DNA of 17,500 nucleotides from CBDULQ01 sp965368115 (GTDB lineage: Bacteria; Pseudomonadota; Gammaproteobacteria; SZUA-229): assembly GCA_965368115.1 (NCBI GenBank), contig CBDULQ010000050.1, positions 1-17,500 of the forward strand, in the 5' to 3' direction. The notes beneath the pieces were generated by a model, which saw nothing but the letters and a program-made list of their open reading frames with translations, was not told where the DNA came from and searched no databases. Each line of letters opens with the position of its first letter. The first letter of the stretch is position 1. Below are positions 6,576 through 12,450 of the stretch, one piece after another. The position numbers and the translations under genes were made by a program.

Positions 6576-8794
6576 TGGCGAACCGACTGGATGTCAGTGG
6601 CGACTGGGCGCGCATCTGGAACGGCAGTATTGCGCTCAAGGTCACTGCAATTACCATCTGGATGATACTGGTTATCAGTTTTGTGTTGACGATACCCTTT
6701 GTATCCTCGTTCGAGGAACTTGCCATCAAGCGTTATACATGGCAACGCATCCAGGCAGAAGAAGTGATTCATCGTGCGTCGACCGAAAATGCATCGCTGG
6801 AAGAATTGCTGGCTCAGTTGAAAACCTTACTGGCTTCATCCGAAATTCAGTATATCAAGCTTGGTTATCGACAGGATGAGATCGATGTGGGTGTTGCGGA
6901 TGATAGCTACTATACGATCAGTTCAAACATTTCCGATACTGCAAATGGTCGGGTGATCCCCGCGCAGTTCGATTTTCCTTCCCTGCCGCGCGCGGTATCC
7001 ATCGCCCGGGTTAAGGTTGGCAGTGCTATCGTCGGGTTTTCGGTCAGTCTGGGTTTGCTGCTGTTCTGGATCAATCGCAATATCATTCAGACGCCGTTTA
7101 ATGCCATTGTAGAGCTGACTCGGAAAGTGTCTGCGGGAGAAAATCATCATCGTCTGGATGAATTTAGAAACGATGAATTTGGCGTGCTGGCGCGTTTTCT
7201 GAATGCCATGCTGGATGCGCTGGACGCAAAAGAAACGGCATTGAAGAAAGCGAACAGCGAACTGGTCGAAGAAATTCGGCATCGTGAAGAAGCGTTAGCG
7301 GCGAGTCGCCAGAAAAGCGCTTTTCTGGCCAATATGAGTCATGAAATTCGCACGCCCCTGTCATCCATCATTGGTTATTCGGAACGGCTTCGTTTCGATA
7401 AGGCCAGGTCGGCCGCGGAACAGAAGCAGATGCTGGATATCGTACTGAATAACGGTAACCATCTGTTACACCTGATCAACGATATTCTCGATCTCTCAAA
7501 AGTCGAAGCCAACAAGATCGAAATCGACAACGAGCTGTTCTCGATTTTCCAGCTTGTCGATCAGACGCGACGTCTGATCAATGATCGGGCGATGGAGCAT
7601 GATGTTCAGTTGCGTATTGAATATGACTTTCCGATACCCGAACAGATATATAGCGATGCTCACCGAATCAAACAGATTCTACTCAATCTGTTGAGTAATG
7701 CGATTCGCTTTACTGCGCATGGAACGGTGACGATAGTGATCGCCTATGAGCCTGAAGACGATATGTTGCTGCTGACGGTAAAAGACACCGGCATCGGCAT
7801 GACACGAGATGAAGTCAATAACCTGTTCAAGCCGTTCAGCCAGGCGGATGCATCGATTTCTCGTAAATTCGGCGGTACCGGTCTCGGCCTTTCGATCTCG
7901 CGCAGGCTGGCTGAGCTGATGGAGGGCGATATTCATGTCGATAGCATTAAGGGGCTGGGTAGCAGCTTCACCTGTCGTGTGAAAGCCGGTTTCGACCATG
8001 GCCAGAATCGATTGCTGACCAGTCGGGAACAGGTCGACCTGGGGACGGTTGAATATGAGCAGCCACTGCAGGAAATTCGACTAGGTGGAAAAATTTTGCT
8101 GGTCGAAGATACGCCGGAAATACAGGGGCTGGTCAAGGCCTGCCTGGAAGACTACGGTGTGGAAATCGATACCGCAAATAACGGCAAGGAAGGCGTGGAA
8201 AAAGCGCTGGCCTTCGAAGATGACTACGACCTGGTGTTGATGGATATTCAGATGCCGGTGATGAGCGGAAAAGATGCGACACGTCAGTTACGTCTGAAAC
8301 AGTTTAAAAAACCGGTTGTAGCACTGACCGCGGATGCGCTCACCGAGCATCGGCAGCAATTTCTCGAAATCGGTTTCAACGATATTCTCACTAAACCGAT
8401 TTCGGTCAGAGATCTGGTTTCGGCGGTGAAAAGATATCTGCTCCTCGAGGACACTGATCGAACTCGAAAACCGGATCCGGTAGTCAGCGAAATGCTGGAA
8501 TTTGCCGGGCCGGGAATGAAGTCGGTGTTTAGTAATTTGCAAAGCAAGTTTATCAGTCAGTTGCCAATGTATGTGGACAACATCAGAACCGCCCTGAAAG
8601 AGAACGACCTGGATGAAGCACATCTGGTTCTGCATCAACTGAAAGGAATCGGTGGGAGTCTTGGTGTCTCTGAAGTGACCCGCCTGGCGGGAGCGGTGAG
8701 TGATGCGCTGTACAGTAACGATCTCGATACCGTACAGTTGACGATTCAGCAAATCGCCGAGTTCTGTAATCAGCCGACTCAGCTCGAAGTCTGA
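6575..8794 (+). CDS. Hybrid sensor histidine kinase (HAMP-HisKA-HATPase-REC-HPt)
   Basis: Inner-membrane sensor kinase of 739 residues with an internal phosphorelay, built like BarA/ArcB-type tripartite kinases. In order: TM1 at about 19-45, a roughly 100-residue extracytoplasmic domain I do not recognise, TM2 at about 147-167, HAMP and coiled coil to about 245, then the H-box FLANMSHEIRTPL with phosphoacceptor His256. The ATPase domain has the N-box (ILLNLLSNAIRFT), DTGIGM and GGTGLGLS motifs. A receiver domain follows with phosphorylated Asp557 (LMDIQMPVM), then a C-terminal HPt domain with His687 (LHQLKG). All catalytic residues are present. ATG 6575 overlaps the preceding stop by one base; a TTG one codon earlier is less likely. 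No cognate output regulator is encoded in the window, so phosphate must pass to a partner elsewhere. The signal is unknown. Confidence 0.93.
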   Translation: MANRLDVSGDWARIWNGSIALKVTAITIWMILVISFVLTIPFVSSFEELAIKRYTWQRIQAEEVIHRASTENASLEELLAQLKTLLASSEIQYIKLGYRQDEIDVGVADDSYYTISSNISDTANGRVIPAQFDFPSLPRAVSIARVKVGSAIVGFSVSLGLLLFWINRNIIQTPFNAIVELTRKVSAGENHHRLDEFRNDEFGVLARFLNAMLDALDAKETALKKANSELVEEIRHREEALAASRQKSAFLANMSHEIRTPLSSIIGYSERLRFDKARSAAEQKQMLDIVLNNGNHLLHLINDILDLSKVEANKIEIDNELFSIFQLVDQTRRLINDRAMEHDVQLRIEYDFPIPEQIYSDAHRIKQILLNLLSNAIRFTAHGTVTIVIAYEPEDDMLLLTVKDTGIGMTRDEVNNLFKPFSQADASISRKFGGTGLGLSISRRLAELMEGDIHVDSIKGLGSSFTCRVKAGFDHGQNRLLTSREQVDLGTVEYEQPLQEIRLGGKILLVEDTPEIQGLVKACLEDYGVEIDTANNGKEGVEKALAFEDDYDLVLMDIQMPVMSGKDATRQLRLKQFKKPVVALTADALTEHRQQFLEIGFNDILTKPISVRDLVSAVKRYLLLEDTDRTRKPDPVVSEMLEFAGPGMKSVFSNLQSKFISQLPMYVDNIRTALKENDLDEAHLVLHQLKGIGGSLGVSEVTRLAGAVSDALYSNDLDTVQLTIQQIAEFCNQPTQLEV

Positions 8795-8813
8795 ATCAGC
8801 GCAACAGCTTGTC

Positions 8814-8831
8814 GGCTGAAATTTTTCAGCC
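8814..8831. repeat. Perfect inverted repeat between the kinase gene and mog
   Basis: GGCTGAAA-TT-TTTCAGCC, an uninterrupted 8-bp dyad with a 2-base centre, lies 20 bases after the kinase stop and just upstream of the mog promoter. No T-run follows the stem, so it is not a textbook terminator. It could be an mRNA 3'-end structure or a protein-binding palindrome adjoining the mog -35 region. Confidence 0.45.
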
Positions 8832-8833
8832 CT

Positions 8834-8862
8834 CTGAACGGCGTGCCGAACACTGGTATAAT
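8834..8862 (+). promoter_or_regulatory. Extended -10 sigma-70 promoter for mog
   Basis: TATAAT at 8857-8862 is a perfect -10, preceded by TG at 8854-8855 (extended -10). The 17-base-spaced -35 position, CTGAAC at 8834-8839, is a weak match, which extended -10 promoters tolerate. Transcription should start near 8869, giving a leader of under 20 bases before the ATG at 8887. Confidence 0.7.
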
Positions 8863-8886
8863 GCGGCAAAAAACAGGAAGCCGTTT

Positions 8887-9420
8887 ATGTCCTCAGTAAA
8901 AATTGGTGTGTTGACCGCATCGGATCGTGCCGCCGCGGGTGTGTATGAAGACCTCTCCGGTCAGGCTATTATCGATACTCTGAATGAATACCTCACTACT
9001 TCCTGGGAGCCCGTGTATCGGGTGATCACCGATGATCAGCCGATTGTCGAGGAAACCCTGATCGACATGGCGGATAACGAAAACTGCTGTCTGGTGGTAA
9101 CCACCGGCGGTACCGGGCCGGCACCGCGCGACCTGGTACCGGAAGCGACCGAAGCGGTGTGCGATAAGATGATGCCGGGCTTCGGTGAGTTAATGCGTCA
9201 GGTCAGTTTGCAATATGTGCCGACCGCCATCCTTTCGCGCCAGACCGCAGGCATTCGCAACAATACACTGATCGTCAATCTGCCCGGTAAGCCTAAATCG
9301 ATTCGTGAATGCCTGGATGCCGTGTTTCCGGCCATTCCGTATTGTGTCGACCTCATAGAAGGGCCTTATCTGGAAACCAATGAACAGGTGATCAAGGCGT
9401 TTCGGCCGAAAGCCAAATAA
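8887..9420 (+). CDS. mog: Molybdopterin adenylyltransferase Mog
   Basis: Adenylates molybdopterin to prepare it for molybdenum insertion in molybdenum cofactor synthesis, in the cytoplasm. The 177-residue protein matches E. coli Mog nearly throughout: IGVLTASDRAAAGVY at the start, the MPT/nucleotide-binding TTGGTGPAPRD at about 72-82, MPGFGELMRQVSL, VPTAILSRQ, LPGKPKSIRECLD, and the ending IEGPYLETN. ATG 8887 is chosen over an in-frame upstream start at 8809 because AGGAAG (8875-8880) lies six bases before it, the promoter TATAAT falls inside the longer version, and the shorter form aligns with family N-termini. It is transcribed alone from that promoter. Its presence implies the cell makes molybdoenzymes encoded elsewhere. 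Confidence 0.95.
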   Translation: MSSVKIGVLTASDRAAAGVYEDLSGQAIIDTLNEYLTTSWEPVYRVITDDQPIVEETLIDMADNENCCLVVTTGGTGPAPRDLVPEATEAVCDKMMPGFGELMRQVSLQYVPTAILSRQTAGIRNNTLIVNLPGKPKSIRECLDAVFPAIPYCVDLIEGPYLETNEQVIKAFRPKAK

Positions 9421-9442
9421 ACGCCGCCCAGGTCAATCCCTG

Positions 9443-10102
9443 CTATGTAAGCCTGTAGTCCCTGCCTTCCTGCCAGCCGCGTTTGCTCAGTGGATTACTG
9501 GTGCAGTGTCGAGCAAAACCATAATCGATGAAGCGGTAAGGCAGGTGTTCGTCGCGGCCGGGAGGAATACCCAGGCGTGTCGTCTGGATAATTTTTTCCG
9601 GTTTTAATCCTGCATCGTCGATGAACAGTTGTTGTGCGTCGAACTGGCGTTTATCCCATTCCTGTAGTCGAATGTGCAGCGCGCGGCAGAGGAGTGTCTG
9701 TCCGGCACAGAGTTTTTCGATGGGTCTGGCATTGCCGTTCGCGGCCGGATTCAGCGTCTGCATGATATGCAATGCGTTCGCATCAGTTAGCTTGTCCTGG
9801 TATGGGAATGCGGATTTGATCAGTACGGCATTCCCCGAGCCGCGGCTGCTGATGTTCAGTGAATCCTTGCCCCGTGCGTAATACATGTAAATCGTACCGG
9901 CCGGCATGAACAGCGCCTTGCGTTTCTCGGTGAAACCGAGCGAGGCGTGGCTGCCTTTCTCCTGCAGGTAATAGGCTTCGGTTTCGATGATGCGCGCCGC
10001 CAACCAGTGCCCCTGGTAACGGCTGCGAATGACCTTGCCGAGCAGGGCGGCAGCGAGCTTACAGGCGTCGCGATTGAAAAAGGCGGTGTTTAGAATAGTC
10101 AC
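9443..10102 (-). CDS. DNA-3-methyladenine glycosylase, Mpg/AAG family
   Basis: Base-excision repair enzyme expected to remove alkylated purines such as 3-methyladenine, and perhaps hypoxanthine, from DNA. It is 219 residues long. The active-site segment IIETEAYY supplies Glu42 and Tyr44, matching Glu125 and Tyr127 of human AAG; His52 in GSHAS corresponds to AAG His136, and Asn83 in LNISS to AAG Asn169. Lys96 (VLIKSAFP) stands where human AAG and most relatives have Arg182, a conservative but notable change at the catalytic pocket. The usual YGMH-type segment also reads YARGKDS. The start is GTG at 10102 with no strong ribosome site, so a poorly initiated gene or another start is possible. It converges on mog with 22 bases between the stops, and no terminator is seen there. 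Confidence 0.88.
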   Translation of the reverse strand: MTILNTAFFNRDACKLAAALLGKVIRSRYQGHWLAARIIETEAYYLQEKGSHASLGFTEKRKALFMPAGTIYMYYARGKDSLNISSRGSGNAVLIKSAFPYQDKLTDANALHIMQTLNPAANGNARPIEKLCAGQTLLCRALHIRLQEWDKRQFDAQQLFIDDAGLKPEKIIQTTRLGIPPGRDEHLPYRFIDYGFARHCTSNPLSKRGWQEGRDYRLT

Positions 10103-10156
10103 AGTGTGCCCGGAAGTGTGCTCGAGATCGGTTCGTCATTTTGCACGGAATGATTG

Positions 10157-10185
10157 TTGATGCAAGTCGATTCAGGCCATACAAT
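10157..10185 (+). promoter_or_regulatory. Sigma-70-type promoter for the peroxiredoxin gene
   Basis: TTGATG (10157-10162) and TACAAT (10180-10185) are separated by 17 bases and match the -35 and -10 consensus at four and five of six positions. Transcription should begin near 10192, giving a leader of about 40 bases to the ATG at 10234. I see no OxyR-type spaced ATAG/CTAT pattern next to it. Confidence 0.6.
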
Positions 10186-10233
10186 AGGAAATTCTTATTT
10201 ACTAATATTTGGGCAAAACTCAAGGAGCTGTCA

Positions 10234-10839
10234 ATGGGCGTTTTAGTTGGCCGTCAGGCGCCAGACTTTACTGCAGCCGCTGTGCTGGGTAATGGGGAAA
10301 TCGTTGAAGACTTCAATCTGAAGCAGGCGACCGAAGGCAAGTACACGGTAATGTTTTTCTATCCGCTGGACTTTACCTTCGTATGTCCGTCTGAATTGAT
10401 TGCATTCGATCATCGTCTCGAAGAATTCAAAAAACGTAACGTGGAAGTGATCGGTGTTTCCATCGACTCCCACTTTACTCACAACGCATGGCGTAACACG
10501 CCGGTCGACAAGGGCGGTATCGGTCAGGTCGATTATACCCTGGTGGCTGATATGACCCACGGTATCTGCAAGGCTTATGATGTGGAAACGCCCGATGGCG
10601 CAGTCGCCTTCCGCGGTTCTTTCCTCATCGACAAGGACGGCATGGTGCGTCACCAGGTGGTCAACGACCTGCCGCTGGGACGCAATGTCGATGAAATGTT
10701 GCGTATGATCGATGCGCTGCAGTTCACCGAAGAGCACGGCGAAGTCTGTCCGGCCGGCTGGAAGCAGGGTGACAAAGGTATGCAGGCATCGCCAGATGGG
10801 GTTGCTGATTACCTGGCACACGAAGCGGATAAGCTTTAA
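10234..10839 (+). CDS. Typical 2-Cys peroxiredoxin (AhpC/TSA family)
   Basis: Thiol peroxidase reducing hydrogen peroxide and organic peroxides in the cytoplasm, 201 residues. The peroxidatic Cys51 lies in DFTFVCPSE with the Pro-Thr/Thr-Cys framework of the family, and the resolving Cys172 is in EVCPAGW, marking the typical two-Cys Prx1/AhpC class. GGIG at about 94-97 resembles the GGLG motif of peroxide-sensitive eukaryotic enzymes, but the C-terminal Tyr-Phe that completes that switch is missing (the tail reads YLAHEADKL). ATG 10234 is chosen because AAGGAG (10222-10227) lies six bases upstream; an in-frame start at 10141 lies upstream of the promoter. The gene is single, ends at a strong bidirectional terminator, and has no AhpF-like reductase beside it, so the reductant is probably thioredoxin or a similar protein elsewhere. 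Confidence 0.95.
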   Translation: MGVLVGRQAPDFTAAAVLGNGEIVEDFNLKQATEGKYTVMFFYPLDFTFVCPSELIAFDHRLEEFKKRNVEVIGVSIDSHFTHNAWRNTPVDKGGIGQVDYTLVADMTHGICKAYDVETPDGAVAFRGSFLIDKDGMVRHQVVNDLPLGRNVDEMLRMIDALQFTEEHGEVCPAGWKQGDKGMQASPDGVADYLAHEADKL

Positions 10840-10851
10840 TTCGCAATACGT

Positions 10852-10879
10852 AAAAAGCCCACCACAAGGTGGGCTTTTT
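10852..10879. terminator. Bidirectional terminator between peroxiredoxin and macrodomain genes
   Basis: A perfect 12-bp stem (10852-10863 with 10868-10879), AAAAAGCCCACC against GGTGGGCTTTTT, has loop ACAA. It supplies a T-tract on both strands, so it can end the plus-strand peroxiredoxin transcript and the minus-strand macrodomain transcript. The last base of the stem is shared with the macrodomain TGA stop (10879-10881). Confidence 0.92.
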
Positions 10880-11400
10880 CATGTGGGTAGTGCATCAAGC
10901 GCCTGTTGCAGCGCGTTGAATATATCCTCATTGAAGGCAACCAGGATGACCTGTTCGATGTCATTGTGTTGTTCCAGGTAGGCATCGATGGTTTGTACGG
11001 CGATGGCTGCAGCCTGTTCGATCGGGTAGCCATAGACGCCACAGCTGATGGCCGGGAAAGCAATGCTGGATAACTGGTGTTCGCTGGCCAGTTGCAGGCT
11101 GTTGCGGTAACAGTCGGTGAGCAATTCGGCTTCATGTTGTGTGCCGCCCTGCCAGACCGGACCTACGGTATGAATCACGTAACGCGCCGGCAGTCGAAAG
11201 CCCGGCGTTATTTTTGCTGCGCCGGTGGCGCAACCGTTCAGTGGGCGACAGGCTTCCAGCAGTTGTGAACCTGCCGCGCGATGAATTGCGCCGTCGACAC
11301 CGCCACCGCCGAGTAAACTGTTATTAGCGGCATTGACAATGGCATCCACCTCAAGTCGGGTGATGTCCGTCTGTTGCAGTGAAATGGGTGAAGCGGTCAT
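10879..11400 (-). CDS. Macrodomain protein, O-acetyl-ADP-ribose deacetylase-like (YmdB family)
   Basis: Stand-alone macrodomain of 173 residues expected to bind ADP-ribose and hydrolyse O-acetyl-ADP-ribose or ADP-ribosyl esters. The hallmark DAIVNAANNSLLGGGGVDGAIHRAAG region near the N-terminus keeps the Asn and Asp used for catalysis in YmdB/MacroD enzymes, followed by HTVGPVW and the phosphate-binding FPAISCGVYGYP loop. ATG 11400 gives an N-terminus aligned with YmdB. A GTG at 11421 would add seven residues and overlap the preceding small gene by 10 bases; neither has a clear ribosome site, so coupling to that gene is likely. It follows a 56-residue membrane protein in the same unit. No ADP-ribosyltransferase toxin is adjacent, so this is not a recognisable DarTG pair. 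Confidence 0.92.
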   Translation of the reverse strand: MTASPISLQQTDITRLEVDAIVNAANNSLLGGGGVDGAIHRAAGSQLLEACRPLNGCATGAAKITPGFRLPARYVIHTVGPVWQGGTQHEAELLTDCYRNSLQLASEHQLSSIAFPAISCGVYGYPIEQAAAIAVQTIDAYLEQHNDIEQVILVAFNEDIFNALQQALDALPT

Positions 11401-11411
11401 GGGATGGGGCG

Positions 11412-11582
11412 TTATCGCCACTGGACCGCGTTGGACACATCCTCGAAGAAGCTGCTGGAAAAACTCTCGTCTGCATTGTATCCCGCAGCAAACATCACCA
11501 GGCCCACCATCAGAGAAATAAACAGAATGGCACCGATAATCTGGCCGGTTGCCGGTCTATTCAACTTTTTTCGCTTTTTCAT
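11412..11582 (-). CDS. Small single-pass membrane protein upstream of the macrodomain gene
   Basis: Predicted 56-residue protein of unknown function. It has a strongly basic N-terminus (MKKRKK, with Arg15-type residues before the helix), one hydrophobic segment at about 15-35 (IIGAILF to MFAAG), and a polar tail with a Ser/Phe/Asp-rich stretch. The charge pattern predicts a cytoplasmic N-terminus and an exported tail of about 20 residues. ATG 11582 is chosen; an in-frame TTG at 11600 adds six residues. AAGGA lies only one base before the ATG, which is unusually close, so start and coding status are less certain than for neighbours. The stop is 11 bases before the macrodomain ATG, and the promoter-like site and dyad upstream support a real transcript. 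Confidence 0.55.
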   Translation of the reverse strand: MKKRKKLNRPATGQIIGAILFISLMVGLVMFAAGYNADESFSSSFFEDVSNAVQWR

Positions 11583-11591
11583 ATCCTTAAC

Positions 11592-11624
11592 GATTAACAA
11601 CTGATACCGAATTAATTGTTAATC
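11592..11624. promoter_or_regulatory. Operator-like dyad GATTAACAA-N15-TTGTTAATC
   Basis: A perfect 9-bp inverted repeat (11592-11600 and 11616-11624) with a 15-base spacer lies 10-42 bases before the small membrane protein's ATG. One arm overlaps the candidate minus-strand -10. Half-site length and spacing of about two to two-and-a-half helical turns suit a dimeric repressor, though an mRNA leader hairpin is also possible. The pattern is seen directly; the function is inferred. Confidence 0.45.
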
Positions 11625-11649
11625 CTAGAATAAAATCCAGTATTTTCAA
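11622..11649 (-). promoter_or_regulatory. Candidate promoter for the small membrane protein/macrodomain pair
   Basis: On the minus strand TTGAAA (11644-11649, five of six matches to -35) and TAGGAT (11622-11627, four of six to -10) are 16 bases apart. The start site would fall inside the neighbouring dyad. It is the only promoter-like pair I found between the Sel1 gene and this gene. Confidence 0.45.
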
Positions 11650-11679
11650 GAAGATGAATTCCCGAAAATGGGTGTCTGG

Positions 11680-12363
11680 CTAGTTCAGTCGCCAGGGTTG
11701 TTGCTGGCGATAGTGCTGCAAACGCGCTTTGAAGCGTTGCATTTGCTGCTGATCAGGTGTGCTTTTTTCCAGGCTATCGATGGCTTTTTGCTGGTTCTGT
11801 TCAGCCTGTTCGAAATCACCGGTCTCGGCGTATGCGGCAGCCAGCGTGTCGAGCAGACTGGCGGAAGGCGTGTCGCGTGCCTCGACCAGTGGCTTGATGA
11901 TGGCCAGAGCCTGGGTGCCGTTGCGGATTCTGTCGTCAGGGCAGGTGGCCAGTAACCAGGCGAGGCTGCTACGTGCCTGGTTGTAGATGCGACTGCCGGA
12001 GTCGACACTGCTGAACCAGTGCTGAGCCTGTTGGCAATCCAGCATCTGGCCGTAATTGCCCAGGTAGAGCAGCCCGAGCTGAAGCTGTGCCGGTGCATAT
12101 TGTTGCTGCGCCGATTTCGTCAGCCACGCTAGCGCGCTAGGCAGATGCTGATCGACTCCCTGCCCGGAGAGGTAAAGATTAGCGAGACGATATTGCGCTT
12201 CTGCGCGGCCGGTATTGGCAAGGGAAGTGAGCATTTTGTCATCTACCGCGGAGGTGGCGTAACTGTCCGCTGAGAGTGCTTGTATCGATGAAAGCTGCAG
12301 CGTAACCAGAAGTAATCCGGTGCATATATATCGTTGCAATAAATGAGTGCTGCATCGCGTCAT
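11680..12363 (-). CDS. Secreted Sel1/TPR-like repeat protein
   Basis: Predicted periplasmic protein of 227 residues built from helical repeats; no enzyme domain is present. A signal peptide covers about residues 1-31 (hydrophobic core ICTGLLLVTL, cleavage near ALSA). Two Sel1-like repeats follow at about 54-89 (AEAQYRLANLYLSGQGV) and 90-122 (APAQLQLGLLYLGNYG), then a TPR-like segment at about 165-215 (LLDTLAAAYAETGDFEQAE). Such proteins usually act as scaffolds for protein contacts. Two cysteines (in MLDCQQ and ATCPDD) could form a disulfide after export. The start has the ribosome site GGAGAGG eight bases upstream. It is probably a single gene: about 100 bases separate it from the small membrane protein gene downstream. 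Confidence 0.8.
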   Translation of the reverse strand: MTRCSTHLLQRYICTGLLLVTLQLSSIQALSADSYATSAVDDKMLTSLANTGRAEAQYRLANLYLSGQGVDQHLPSALAWLTKSAQQQYAPAQLQLGLLYLGNYGQMLDCQQAQHWFSSVDSGSRIYNQARSSLAWLLATCPDDRIRNGTQALAIIKPLVEARDTPSASLLDTLAAAYAETGDFEQAEQNQQKAIDSLEKSTPDQQQMQRFKARLQHYRQQQPWRLN

Positions 12364-12419
12364 GCGCTGACCTCTCCCTGGTATTCCCTGGTCAATAGAT
12401 GTGTTTATCCAGACACCTC

Positions 12420-12447
12420 ATTTTAGACCAAGCGCCATGTTTTGCAA
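12420..12447 (-). promoter_or_regulatory. Candidate promoter for the Sel1-like gene
   Basis: On the minus strand TTGCAA (12442-12447) and TAAAAT (12420-12425, five of six) are 16 bases apart, just past the mutM stop. The leader would be about 50 bases and includes a repeated CCAGG word before the ribosome site. I found no clear terminator for mutM, so read-through from the ABC operon is also possible. Confidence 0.35.
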
Positions 12448-12450
12448 AAT

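Noticed and set aside
8809..8886. Upstream in-frame start for mog
   Set aside because: It would place the consensus TATAAT promoter inside the coding sequence; ATG 8887 has a good ribosome site and aligns with Mog N-termini.
10141..10233. Upstream in-frame start for the peroxiredoxin
   Set aside because: The extension contains the likely promoter and is unlike family N-termini; AAGGAG fixes ATG 10234.
10879..11600. Possible DarTG-type toxin-antitoxin (macrodomain plus neighbour)
   Set aside because: The neighbour is a 56-residue membrane protein with no ADP-ribosyltransferase motifs, and the macrodomain resembles YmdB rather than DarG.
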